DNA of 64,000 nucleotides from Elephas maximus indicus (lineage: Eukaryota; Chordata; Mammalia; Proboscidea; Elephantidae): NCBI RefSeq assembly GCF_024166365.1, contig NC_064819.1, positions 114,806,293 through 114,870,292 on the forward strand, read 5' to 3'. Shown in pieces: positions 25,040 through 38,500 of the stretch. A program made the position numbers and the translations under genes. Under the pieces are notes generated by a model. It did no database searches, was not told where the DNA came from, and worked only from the letters and a program-made list of their open reading frames with translations. The first letter of the stretch is position 1. Each line of letters opens with the position of its first letter.

Positions 25040-27140
25040 TCACCCTTAATAAAAAGAAAATTGTGTTCTAAATAGTTTGTTTTAGTAATGTATTTCAAAA
25101 GCGATCCTTTCAATTAAAATTTTAACAAAAGAGTGATTAGGAGCTAAAGGGTTTAAATTCAAAGAACAGTTATTTTTCTAAGGATATTCTAAGTGATACT
25201 TTTTTTTTTTTTAGTTTACCTTTCCATATATATATGTATATTTATAAAATAATGCATTGGGCAAACAAAACTGGAAAGCATCTTCTACTTGTCTGCATAA
25301 TTTTCTTGTAGTACACACCCCCAGGAGTCTCATTCTTTTATATGAATTTGTCTTACTGCAGAGCTCACAACTTTCACAAATAGAAGAATGTGACCAGAGC
25401 TACTGCTTACTGTACTTTCATAAAACACACCTTTACATCATCACAGTTACAATTTATCCAGTAGAGGTCTGCATAATGTAAACCATGTTTCCTCAGCAAA
25501 ATAAGATGTCCAGCAAAAGGAAGTAGGAAAAAAAAAAATTAAGAAGAAGCGAAAGAAAACCTCGCAACAAAATAAAAAACTAGTGTCCTAGAGATAGGTT
25601 CCAAATATCTGTTGTTGTTACTTTGTCCAGTGTAGAGTAGTGTTGGGACAATGGTGGATCCTGACTGGAGTGGGGAACCAAGAAACAAGAACAACAAATA
25701 CACTTAGGTCTGGCTAATTCTAGCCCTGGATAATTAAAAGAAAGTCAGCAGAGCAAGAAGAAAAGAGCGAGAGAGAGCTGCATCTGTGGGAATAGAGCAG
25801 GGGACTATTGACTGCAATGTAATAGACTCAGAGAATTGATGCCTTTGGACTCCACTGAAAGCACCAAGAACAAAATAAAGGATTCAGCCTTGTCCTACCC
25901 TTGCAGATATAGTTAACCAAGGCAACAGATATATTGTTTGGGAAAAAAATCAATAATCTGAGTAGCTCAGCATTATGAGAGAAAGCCAAAAAATGGCACA
26001 GCGTGTAACAAAGGAAGCCAAACTATTCAAAAAATCAATAGATTTTAAAATAAATGCAATGAATATCTTTGGAGAGGTAAACATAATGGAAATCTGAATG
26101 AGTGTCAAATAATTACATAACTATCATCTGAAGAGATTAAAAGTGGAGAAAAAATAGTTGAAGTGAATAATTCAAAGGGATGGGGTGCATAGTAAAACAA
26201 GAACAGCTAAGAACAAATTAACAAGCAGAAACAGAGAAATTCTTTCAGAATGTACTGGAAAAGGATCAAGAGTTAGAGCAAATGGCAATGTGTAGAGAAA
26301 CTAAAAAGTAAGTTTTAATATACATCCCAGAAAGTTCATAGAATGAAAGTAAGTGTAAATAAATATGACTAAGTATCTGAGAAAATGATAATATGGTATA
26401 ATAAAAGACAGACATAAGATTTCAGATTAAAAGAGTTTATAACACACCATGAAAAATAGCCGAGATTTAAAACAAATATACCTAGGAACAGCAGAGTGAA
26501 TTTAAACAATATTACAATGAAGAAAAAAGATTAAGTTTCCAGAAAGAAAAAGCAGAGCTCATGCAAAGCAGTAGATTCAGGTTCATGTCATAGTTTTTAG
26601 AGCTTTTATTGCTGTTTTAAATGGTAACTTTTTTATATGATATTTTCTTAGTAATTATTGTCTATGTGTTGGAAAACTATTTATTTTGATAGGCTGACAT
26701 TTTATCTCGGCTTCTTTGACGAACTGTCTAATGAGTTTAAATAGAAAACTAAAGAAATGTACCAAAAACTTAACATGATAGTTTTACTGCAAATAATAAA
26801 ATCTATTTGTCTTTCTTTTCAATCTTTATACTTTTCTCTTTTCTTTATTAAACTATTTTGCTACTTCAACTGATGTTTGGAACACTGGGAGTAATACCTG
26901 GCATAGTTTAACATTTTCCTTATAAATAATATCTCTTGCAAGTTTTTGAAATTCATTATCAGTTAATCACATTTCTTTATCAGGTTTAATAAGAAACTTT
27001 CCATTTTACTGTATTATAAAATATTGAGAGACTAGACAAAGTTTATTTCATTGGCTATTAAAAATTATGAAAGATAATTTGAAACTCTATTAAAGAACTT
27101 AAAGAGAAAATTCTGATAAATGTATCAATATATCATGTTT
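25040..27140. repeat. Duplicated block, copy A
   Basis: This is the third copy of the block seen at 6650-9410 and 15580-17480, on the 3' side of CRISP1. It is not interrupted by the L1 found in copy C or the SINE found in copy B. No coding content. Confidence 0.65.
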
Positions 27141-27292
27141 GGGAGCCCTGGTGGCACAGTGGTTAAGAGTTTGGCTGCTAACCTAAAGGTTGGCAGTTCA
27201 AATCCACCAGCCACTCCTTGGAAACCCTATGGGGCAGTTCTACTCTGTCCTACAGGGTTGCTATGAGTCAGAATAAACTCAACAGCAATGGT
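27141..27292 (+). repeat. AfroSINE
   Basis: Head 'gagccctggtggcacagtgg' to tail 'tatgagtcagaataaactca'. Flanked by similar 'atatcatgt' and 'ataccatgt'. Confidence 0.88.
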
Positions 27293-27302
27293 TTTATACC
27301 AT

Positions 27303-27495
27303 GTATGAGGAGCTTTAGTGGTGCAGTAGTTAAAGCCCTGGGCTGCTAACGAAAAGGTGGGTGGTTCAAACCCCCCAGCTGCTCCCAGGGTGGGGGAAGA
27401 TGTGGCAGTGTGCTTCCATGAAGACTTACAGCCTTGGAAACCCTAGAGGGCAATTCTACTTTCTGGGAACCATCAAGTTGGCTTTTGGTTTGGTA
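27303..27495 (+). repeat. AfroSINE, long subtype
   Basis: Head 'ggagctttagtggtgcagta', insert 'gaagacttacagccttggaa' and a decayed tail. Confidence 0.75.
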
Positions 27496-27555
27496 TACCA
27501 TGTTCATAGATGGAATTACTTGGAAATAAAAGAAGCAAATTTACCCCAGTCTAAC

Positions 27556-27711
27556 GGAAACCCTGGTGGCATAGTGGTTAAGTGTTATGGCTGCTAACAA
27601 AAAGGTCAGCATTTTGAATCCACCAGGCACCCCTTGGAAACTCTATGGGACAGTTCCACTCTGTCCTATAGGGTTGCTATGAATTGGAATTGACTTGACA
27701 ACAACAGGTTA
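27556..27711 (+). repeat. AfroSINE
   Basis: Head 'gaaaccctggtggcatagtg' to tail 'ttgacttgacaacaacagg'. Third of three SINEs in 570 bp, all on the plus strand. Confidence 0.88.
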
Positions 27712-27807
27712 ATTTTACCTCAAACTTATTATCAGTCAGAATCTAGTAGAAGTTTTTGGTGTAGGGGAATGAATTTAAGAAACGGATCATAATATTTATT
27801 TGAAAAT

Positions 27808-28505
27808 TGTTGTTGTTAGGTACCTTTGGGTTGCTTTTGATTCACAGCAGCCCCATGTAACAGAGTAGAACTGTCCAATAGTGTTTTCGAGGCTATAATC
27901 TTTACAGAAGCAGGTTTCCAGGTCTTTGTACCATGAAGCCACTTGGTGGGTTTGAACCTCCAAAGTATTGACTGTTGTTAGGTGCCATTGAGTTGGTTCC
28001 AACTCATAGCGAACCTATGCACAACAGAATGAAACACTGCCAGGTTCTGAGCCATCCTTACAATCATTGTTATGCTTGAGCTCATTGTTGCAGCCGCTGT
28101 GTCAATCCACCTCGTTGAAGATCTTCCTCTTTTTAGCTGACCCTGTACTCTGCCAAGCATGATGTCTTTCTCCAGGGACTCATCCCTCCTGACAACGTGT
28201 TCAAAGTTTGTAAGACACAGCCTCACCATCCTTGCCTCTAAGAAGCATTCTGGCCGCACTTCTTCCAAGACAGATTTGTTCGTTCTTTTGGCAGTCCATG
28301 GTATATTCAGTATTCTTCGCCAACACCACAATTCAAAGGCGTCAACTCTTCTTCGGTCTTCCTTATTCATTGTCCAGCTTTCACATGCATATGATGTGAT
28401 TGAAAATACCATGGCTTGCTTGGGTCAGGTGCACCTTAGTCTTCAGGTTGACAACGTATTGATTAGCACCTGAGTATTTAACTGTTTGGCCTCCAGGGCT
28501 CCTTC
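27808..28505 (-). repeat. AfroSINE, reverse orientation, split by an RTE fragment
   Basis: The 3' part lies at 27808-27972 and the 5' part at about 28456-28505 ('agcacctgagtatttaactg' then 'cctccagggctcc'). The gap is an RTE 3' end. Confidence 0.75.
27973..28455 (-). mobile_element. RTE 3' end fragment inserted in an AfroSINE
   Basis: Complement of the RTE terminus, 5' truncated to about 480 bp, ending at 'tcttcaggttgacaacg'. The flanks are 'gtattgact' and 'gtattgatt', a probable target-site duplication. The 144-codon open frame in it is the RTE C-terminal region and is not a gene. Confidence 0.8.
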
Positions 28506-28514
28506 CAATAATGA

Positions 28515-28735
28515 TACCAGATCATATTTACTGAGCACATTTTTAAGCACCAGACATATCTCTAAGCACTTAACATACTGAATCATTTTATCCTTACAGT
28601 AAACTTATGAAGTAGGTACTATAAATATCACCATTTTAGAGACAACGGTACAAAAAAGGTTAAGTGTCTTGTCCAAGGTTATTGAGCAAGTACATGCTGT
28701 AGTCAGTATTCACACCAGCTGGGGTGGCATAGCTA
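28515..28735 (-). repeat. MIR SINE, reverse orientation
   Basis: Reads 'atttactgagcacatttt', 'atcaccattttagagacaac' and 'ttaagtgtcttgtccaaggt', the usual MIR complement in order. Confidence 0.75.
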
Positions 28736-28781
28736 CTCATGCTCAGAACCTCTACATGGTACTCTTAAAAAAAAAAACAAA

Positions 28782-28940
28782 AAAAACCATTGCAGTCAAA
28801 TTGATTCTGACTCATAGCGACCCTATAGGACAGAGTAGAACTGCCCCATAGAGTTTCCAAGGAGCACCTGGTGGAGTCCAACTGCTGACCCTTCAGTTAG
28901 CAGCTGCAGCACTTAACTATTGCTATGCCACCAGGGTTTC
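28782..28940 (-). repeat. AfroSINE, reverse orientation
   Basis: Complement of tail 'attctgactcatagcgaccc' to complement of head 'tgccaccagggtttcc', beside an A-rich run. Confidence 0.88.
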
Positions 28941-29054
28941 CCCATAGTACTCTTAAAACTCGTTTATTTGCTGATGTGAAAGTACAGGCTGCCACTAAAT
29001 ATTGTTTCTGCATAAAAATCACTTGCTAATAATTAATGATGCATTTGAATTATA

Positions 29055-29410
29055 GTGTTAACAAAAAATATTGAATATATCGTGGACTGACAGAAGAATG
29101 AACAAATCTGTCGTGGTAGAAGTACAGCCAGAATGCTCCTTAGAAGTAAGGATGGCAAGACTATCTCACATACTTTGGACATGTTATCAGGAGGATCCAG
29201 ACCCTGGAGACGGGTGTCATGCTTGGTAAAGTAGAGGGTCAGCAAAAAAGAGGAAGACCCTCAATGAGATGAATTGGCACAGTGGCTGCAGCAATGGGCT
29301 CAAAGATAGCACTAATTGTGAGGATGGCACAGGACTGGGCAGTGATTCATTCTGTTGAATGTAGGATCACTGAGTTGGAACTGACTTGATGGCACCTAAC
29401 AATAACAATA
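29055..29410 (+). repeat. RTE 3' end fragment
   Basis: From 'aaaaaatattgaatatatcg' to the terminal 'ggcacctaacaataacaata'. About 355 bp, 5' truncated, diverged. Confidence 0.82.
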
Positions 29411-29689
29411 GCCGTATTTACTCTACATTCAGTAAAACCTAGAAAAGATACCGAAGATTGATTGTTTTTATTTCTTAGAAATTTGATAAGTAACAATTTT
29501 CCGCACCCCCAACTAAAAAGCAAAATTGCCCTCTTTATGATTTCCCAAACAATATTTGTGATTCCAAATACAATTGAGACAATATAAGAATGGGGTATTT
29601 GCACCCGGCAGAGTACCCCCCCTCCTTCCTAAATACAGGGATAATATCCATCAATTTACCTGGAGTTATTTTGGTAAAAGTTCTTTTTT

Positions 29690-31528
<1,839 letters not shown>

Positions 31529-32465
31529 TGTTGTTGTTGTTAGTTGGTTCCAACTCATAGCGACCCTATGCACAACAGAACGAAACACTGCCTAGTCCTG
31601 AGCCATCCTCACAATCGTTGTTATGCTTGAGCCCATTGTTGCAGCCACTGTGTCAGTCCACCTCATTGAGGGTCTTCCTCTTTTCCGCTGACCCTGTACT
31701 CTGCCAAGCATGATGTCCTTCTCCAGGGACTGAACCCCCCTGACAACATGTCCAAAGTATGTAAGATGCAGTCTCGCCATCCTTGCTTCTAAGGAGCATC
31801 CTGGTTGTACTTCTTCTAAGACAGATTTGTTCATTCTTTTGGCAGTCCATGGTATATTCAATATTCCTTGCCAACACCACAATTCAAAGGCATCAATTCT
31901 TCTTCAGTCTTCCTTATTCATTGTCCAGCTTTCACATGCATATGATGCGATTGAAAATACCATGGCTTGGGTTAGGAGCACCTTAGTCTTCAGGGTGACA
32001 TCTTTGCTCTTCAACACTTTAAAGAGGTCTTTTGCAGCAGATTTACCCAATGCAATGCATCTTTTGATTTCTTGACTGCTGCTTTCATGGCTGTTGATTG
32101 TGGATACAAGTAAAATGAAATCCCTGGCAACTTCAATTTTGTCTCTGTTTATCATGATGTTGCTCGTTGGTCCAGCTGTGAGGACTTTTGTTTTCTTTAT
32201 GTTGAGATACAATCCATACTGAAGGCTGTGGTCTTTGATCTTCATTAGTAAGTGCTTCAAGTCCCCTTCACTTTGAGTAAGCAAGGTTGTGTCATCTGCA
32301 TGACACAAGTTGTAAATAAGTCTTCCTCCAATCTTGATGCCCCATTCTTCTTCATATAGTCTAGCTTCTCATATAATTTGCTCAGCATACAGATTGAATA
32401 GGTATGGTGAAAGAATACAACCCTGACACACACCTTTCCAGACTTTAAACCAATCAGTATCCCCT
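31529..32465 (-). mobile_element. RTE 3' portion, reverse orientation (left arm of inverted pair)
   Basis: From the terminal 'gttgttgttgttag' complement back to the reverse transcriptase region ('cacacctttccagactttaa'). The 134-codon frame at 31904-32308 still reads HADDTTLL, the catalytic-motif region. It is 5' truncated and cannot move on its own. Confidence 0.85.
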
Positions 32466-33535
32466 TTTTTGTGTTTTATTAACTCTGCAAAGGCATTTGA
32501 CTCTGTGGATCATAACAAATTATGGATAACATTGGAAAGAAAGGGAATTTCAGAACACTTAATTGTGCTCTTAAGGAACCTGTACCTAGATCAAGAGGCA
32601 GCTGTTCAAACAGAACAAGGGGATACTGCCTGGTTTAAAGTCAGGAAGGGTGTTCATCAGGGTTGTATCTTTTCATCATATTTATTCAATCTGTATGCTG
32701 AACAAATAATCTGAGAAGCTGGACTGTATGAAGAAGAATGAGGCATCAGAATCAGAGGAAGATTCATTAACAACATGCAATATGCAAATAACACAACCTT
32801 GCTGAGAGTGAAGGGGACTTCAAGCACTTGCTGATGAAGATCAAAGACTATAGCCTTCGGTATGGATTACACTTCAACATAAATAAAACAAAAATCCTCA
32901 CAACCGGATGAATAAGCAACATCATGATAAACAGAGAAAAGATTGAAGTTTTCAAGACCCACAATCAACACCTGTGAAAGCAGGAGTCAAGAAGTCAAAA
33001 GACACATTGCATTGGGCAAATCTGCTGCAAAAGACTTCTTTAAATGTTGAAAAGCAAAGGTGTCACCTTGGAAGACTAAGGTGCTCCTGACCCAGGCCAT
33101 GGTGTTTTCAGTTGCCTAATATGCATGTGAAAGCTACACAATGATTAAGGAAGACAAAGAATTGATGCCTTTGAATTATGGTGTTGGCAAAGAATATTGA
33201 ATATACCATGGACTGCCAAAATAATGATAAATCTGTCTTGGAAGAAGTACAGCCAGAGTGCTTGTTAGAAGCGGGGATAGTGAGAGTTGGTCTCACATAC
33301 TTTGGACATGTTATCAGGAAGGACTAGTCCCTGGAGAAGGACATCTTCCCTGGTAAAGTAGGGGGCAGTAAAAAAGAGGAAAACCCTCAATGAGATGGAT
33401 TGACACCGTAGCTGCAACAATAAGCTCAAGCATAACAGTGATCATGAGGATAGCACAGGACCGGACAGTGTTTTGTGCTGTTGTACATAGGGTAGCTATG
33501 AGTCAGAATCCATCAATGGCATCTAACAACAGCAA
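32466..33535 (+). mobile_element. RTE 3' portion (right arm of inverted pair)
   Basis: It starts inside the reverse transcriptase at 'tgtgttttattaactctgca' (motif A region: FINSAKAFDSVDH) and runs to 'ggcatctaacaacagcaagg'. It is head to head with the minus-strand copy and covers the same last kilobase of the element. Motif C is decayed and frames are broken. Confidence 0.85.
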
Positions 33536-33562
33536 GGATTTTGATGAGACTTTTTGCAATGA

Positions 33563-33765
33563 AAACCCGTTGCCATAGAGTCAGTTCCAACTCATAGTGA
33601 ACACTGGTGGCATGGTGGTTAGGAGTTATGGCTGCTAACCAAAAGGTTGGCAATTTGAAACCACCAAGCACTCCTTGGAAACCCTATGAGAGGCAGTTTT
33701 ACTTTGTCTTCTAGGGTCGCTATGAGTCAGAATTGACTCGACAGCAGCGGATTTGGTTTGGTTTT
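33563..33765 (+). repeat. AfroSINE, joined to a scrap of a reverse AfroSINE
   Basis: 33563-33597 is the complement of a SINE tail ('tcagttccaactcatagtga'). 33598-33765 is a nearly full plus-strand copy ending 'gatttggtttggttttttg'. Confidence 0.82.
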
Positions 33766-34224
33766 TTGTAATGAGTGCCAGGTGTCAAATATTTTAGCTA
33801 CAAAGTGCCGTCCTACTTACAGTGCCTAAGTGATGAGATCAGTGTTTTCTGATATTAGTGTTACTTATAACTTAGCCTGACAATAATTACCCAAACCAAG
33901 TATAGGATCAATTGGATAGATCTAACATGTGCAGTTTAGTACAAAAAAAAAAAAAAAAAGAAAAGAAAAAGGTGGGAAGAATGGTTCTCACACATTAACA
34001 ATTGGTCAGATGCAAATGGATCTAAGTGGAAAGACAGGGAGTCATCAAGAGGCCATCATTCTCAAATCGTTTTTTCTCGGAGTTCCACAGATTTTTGCAC
34101 CCTGGGACACACACCGTGTTACAATGCAGAATGAGTGAGAGCCATAGTTTTCTTTTGTAATGTGCATTCCTACATCTTTTATTACAAAGATTGAATTGAA
34201 ATGGGTAAAGAAATATAGACATAA

Positions 34225-34395
34225 GTAGAATTGGGGTACTCGGCTGCTTGCCCAAAGATCGGCAGTTGGAACCCACCAGCCAATTTGTGGGGAAAAGAAG
34301 ACCTGGCAATCTGCTCTTGTAAATATTACAGCTTAGGAAACCCTATGGGACAGTTCTACTCTGTCACTATAGGGTCGCTATGAGTTGGAACTGTC
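34225..34395 (+). repeat. AfroSINE, long subtype, 5' truncated
   Basis: Begins near 'ggctgcttgcccaaagatcg' and ends 'gggtcgctatgagttggaac'. Confidence 0.78.
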
Positions 34396-35271
34396 GGGTC
34401 AGTTCCACAGAGACCCTATATGAAGAGTAGAAAAATTTTAAATTCTAGGAAACATTTCTAGCCCTCACTTTACCCAATCAATATTCCGTATGCCTTCCTT
34501 GCATTTAAATTAGTAGGCCTTTAGTCGTGCTATTCCATTGTCCTGAAATCATCACATCCCTTGCACCCTTGTATCTAAGTTTTATTGGCAAAATCATGAG
34601 GCTTTCACACACTGTTCAAAAAGAAGCAATTCAGTGCTTTTCTGACACAAAATATGTATTACTGGTGTGTATTTTGGAACTTATTTATATCTAATAGTAC
34701 GCTATGTTGTTTATATATCTTTTACAATTTCTTTGAAATGAGAGAGACCACCTGCTCTGTATCTGCCTTACACGTAATGTAGTCAGTGCTGAATAAATAA
34801 ATGTTTTGTTAAATTAATGATGCGCAAAGCTTTTTATTCTTGTTTCACCTGTGTGTATAGAAATGACAATGAGTAAATAAGACATTTAAACTACTTTCAA
34901 TTATGTGGTATTTACTTTGCAAGTAATGAGATGGGACACTTATTTATTTTCTTTCTGGATTGCTTTAATGGTTATTTGAAATAGAAGTAAAAATGAAAAA
35001 TTGAAGAATTATTAGTGGATGTTACTTGTGCAGGGATGCAAACCATCAAGGAGATTGGGGACATTGGGGGAAGTACGAAGAGAGTTGAGGGACTCAGTTA
35101 TGCCATCAGTTTAATTATGTCAACCTAAAAAAGGACCTCTAAATCTCATGATTTAAATGAGGCAGGTATTGTATTCAACCTTTAAATTCAGCCTTAAGAA
35201 AGCTTAAAACAATGTTAGTTCAGGCTATTAAGGACAGGAGAGAGTAGCATTGATGGAAATACAATGACATC

Positions 35272-35277
35272 TTTATT
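35272..35277 (-). terminator. Candidate CRISP1 polyadenylation signal (AATAAA)
   Basis: Plus-strand 'tttatt' is AATAAA on the minus strand, about 140 nt past the CRISP1 stop. Further copies lie near 34833 and 34943, so a longer 3' UTR is possible. Confidence 0.4.
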
Positions 35278-35415
35278 GATTAGTAAAAAATTAGGATCTC
35301 CAGTACAATTAAAATCAAATGAAATTCAGCAGAAGCTATTGATTCAAAAATCAGGTAAGAGATATGATCCAGTAGACAACTCTTCATCTTTGTAGCACAA
35401 TATAAGATGAATAAA

Positions 35416-35543
35416 TTATTTTATCTCAGTTGTACAGAAGCAACTAGCTTTGCAGTATCGTTCGACCATCTTGTGACTACATCCAAGCCTTTGAATTTGT
35501 GTCTTACAGTTAATAAGTTCATCAACGTAGCGGCAGGGGTTAG
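35416..35543 (-). CDS. CRISP1: CRISP1 coding exon 7 (C-terminal cysteine-rich domain, stop TAA)
   Basis: Acceptor 'tttcctttcag'. The first codon is split with exon 6 (A|CT, Thr204). It opens [13 protein letters not shown] and ends with the conserved [12 protein letters not shown] before TAA at 35416-35418. It holds six of the ten C-terminal-domain cysteines, which pair in a ShK-like ion-channel-regulating fold in this family. Confidence 0.93.
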
Positions 35544-38500
35544 CTGAAAGGAAACGACAGTCACTGAGGAAAGAGATCATCTTCTTTTGACACAGACATA
35601 AATGTTATTAACAATATCCAAGTAAATTTCATTAGCATGAGTTAATTAAATCTTATTTGAATACAGGTGATAAGTGAAATAGGCCAGTTATCAAAAGCAG
35701 ATAAAATTCCGGCCTTGATATAAAACTGGTTTCTTTCACTAGTGTGTTTTCTTTTCTTTTCTTTTTCAGGAGTATATCCAAGGAGATTGGAGAGGTATTA
35801 TCTTTATCTATTGTATTATCATTTTGAAAGCATCATTTTGAAAGCCATAAGCAATATAATATAATATAAAGCAAGAAAAGTTTAAAATTTTATTAATTCA
35901 TTTAATTAATATATTTATTTATTTAAAGCCTTAGTATTAAATAATTAGAGTTTTGTTTTGGGTTACTAAAGGTAACATGCTCAATGTAAACATGAATAAA
36001 AACTACTTATAAGATAGGTTAAAAAAAATCTCATATAATATCTGCACCCAGAGATAATCTCAATTAACATTTCAGTTGTTTTTCATCTGGCTGTATCCCC
36101 TGAACAGGCAGACAAAAACATGTCATGTACGTACAGATGCAGAAATACACATAAAATTCTCCAGTAATTTTGAAGATGCTTACCATTTTTAAATTGTCAA
36201 TGTCCATAAAATTTTAGAAAAACTTTCTTTAACCTGAATTTCTCTAATTATCAAAATTAATAAATAATATCTCTTGACAACTTTTTTATACATAAAGCTG
36301 AATATAACCATAATTTATTTTTCTCATTTCTTCCAGATTTTCTTAATTTAATACAGGCCATTGAGCCTTAATACTTGGGGATCAATTTAAATTTTTACAT
36401 GATAGCTCTTCTCTTTCAATTATAAATCGTGGTCATTGCATGTAGTATATAGCAATTTTATATGTTTTTCACTTATGTTTATATCCTAGTGTTTACAATT
36501 TCCAGCAGCATCTTTCCATCAATCCCTTCCCCATTTGTAAATTCTCAAATGTGATTCATCTGCCAGTAACCTGGAGCATGATCACAGGAAGTTTTATCAA
36601 GGTGTATCAAGGAGAAAGAAAGTGGGTGTCGGATTACTGCCTGAGCTATGGTATCTATGAGAGCGTATTACTGCTGCATTTTCCTATGGCTCATAATTTG
36701 CCAAGGTCATCACTAGTTATTTTTCCATCAGTTTTCCATCTATCTTCTGGTACTTAGTATTCTGAAGAAATCTGATGTCATTCGATATTCTTTTCTTTAT
36801 AAGTGGTGTGTATTTTTCTTCTTTGACTCCTATGTGGTGTCTTGATTATTTCTTTCTTTCATTCTTTATTTTTAATTTCTATCATGTTGCTCAGTTTCTA
36901 TAAGTAGGAACAGCTGTATTTCATTAAATTTATTTGAAATACACTAAGCTGATTAGATCTGCATATATAAGTCTTACCATTTTAGCATTGATTCTGCTGT
37001 AATATGGCAAGTTTCTTCATTCTTCAGCTTGCTTCTCTTTCTTTAGTAACTCTCATCTTCTTATGCATTGATAGGTGAGCAAAAGGCTTAAGATATGTAT
37101 CTTTTATGTCGTATATTCAGTGTTATGTAGTAGCACTTCTCTCTCTTCTACTTTCATTTTAATTCCATTATGTTTTTCAAATCACTGTAGACATTGCTTT
37201 TCCTCTCCCTTAAAAGTTTACAGTCGCCTATGCACAGATAATCAGTTTTATTATTATTATCGGTCATCTTTCTCCAACTACATTAGTTTAATACTTTAGC
37301 CTCCTCATCATCCACATACTCAATGACTGTCAAGAGCATTTATCTGCTTTTCTCCTCTAGTTTGTATTGAAATTTAAGAAATGGGGTATAAAAAGAGATG
37401 AGAGATGCATCAATTGGCCTCAACCCACGTGGATCAAAGGAGAATGAAGAACACCAAAGACACAAGGTAATTACAAGCCCAAGAAACAGAAAGGGCCATG
37501 TAAACCAGAGACTACACCAGCCTGAGACCAGAAGAGCTAGATGGTGCCCGGCTACAACTGATGACTGCCCTGACAGAGAACCCCTGAGTGAGCAAGAGAG
37601 CAATGGGATGCAGACCCCAAATTCTCATAAAAAGACCAGACTTAATGGTCTGACTGAGACTAGAAGGACCCAGTGGTCATGGCCCCCAGACCTTCTGTTG
37701 GCCCAGGAAAGGAACCATTCCCAAAGTGAACTCTTCAGACGTGTATTGGACTGGACAATGGGTTGGAGAGGGATGCTGGTGAGGAGTGAGCTTCTTGGAT
37801 CAAGTGGACACTTGTGACTATGTTGGCATCTCCTCCCTGGACGGGAGATGAGAAGGTAGAGGGGGTTAGAAGCTGTCAAAATGGACACGAAAAGACAGAG
37901 TGAAGGGTGGGAATGGGCTGTCTCATTAGGGGGAAAGCAATTGGGAGTATGTAGCAAGGTATATATAAGTTTTTGTGTGAGAGACTGACTTGATTTATAA
38001 ACTTGCACTTAAAGCACAATAAAAATTAAACAAAAAAAGGATTTATAGATAAAAGGAAAAAACGACAACAACAAAAATTATCTCTGGGGATTAAAGAATT
38101 ATGTTTGCAGGGAGGGCTTAGTAAAAGGAAAATCTGCTCAGAGAATGAACATGTAATTGGCATCCATTTGGTTAGTTTTTCACTTTAGGTAAGATATATT
38201 TACGAAATAAAAAGAAGGACCATTAAGAGGACAGTATGCACATCACATAACCTCTTGTGATGTTTCAGAGAAAACGTTGAAGAATATCAATTACTTAGGG
38301 AGAAATTCTATGTCGAACCCACCAAGGTGCCTTGGAAGACAGGCTCGATGATCTGCTTCCAAAAGTTCACAACTTTGAAAACCCTGTGGAGCAGTTCTAC
38401 TTTGCATGTATTGGGTCGTCAAGAGTCAGAATTGACTCGAAGGCAGCCAACAACAACAGGAATCTTTTGAGCAGAGTCTCTGGGTGATGCAAATGGTTAA

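Larger units (their letters stand above)
34440..35590 (-). repeat. CRISP1 last exon and 3' flank, copy A of a two-copy duplication
   Basis: Sister of 23330-24325. It contains the working last exon of CRISP1. Confidence 0.75.

Noticed and set aside
37398..37817. 139-codon plus-strand frame
   Set aside because: It falls in the L1 3' UTR. The same text at 8290-8700 is not open in the same way.
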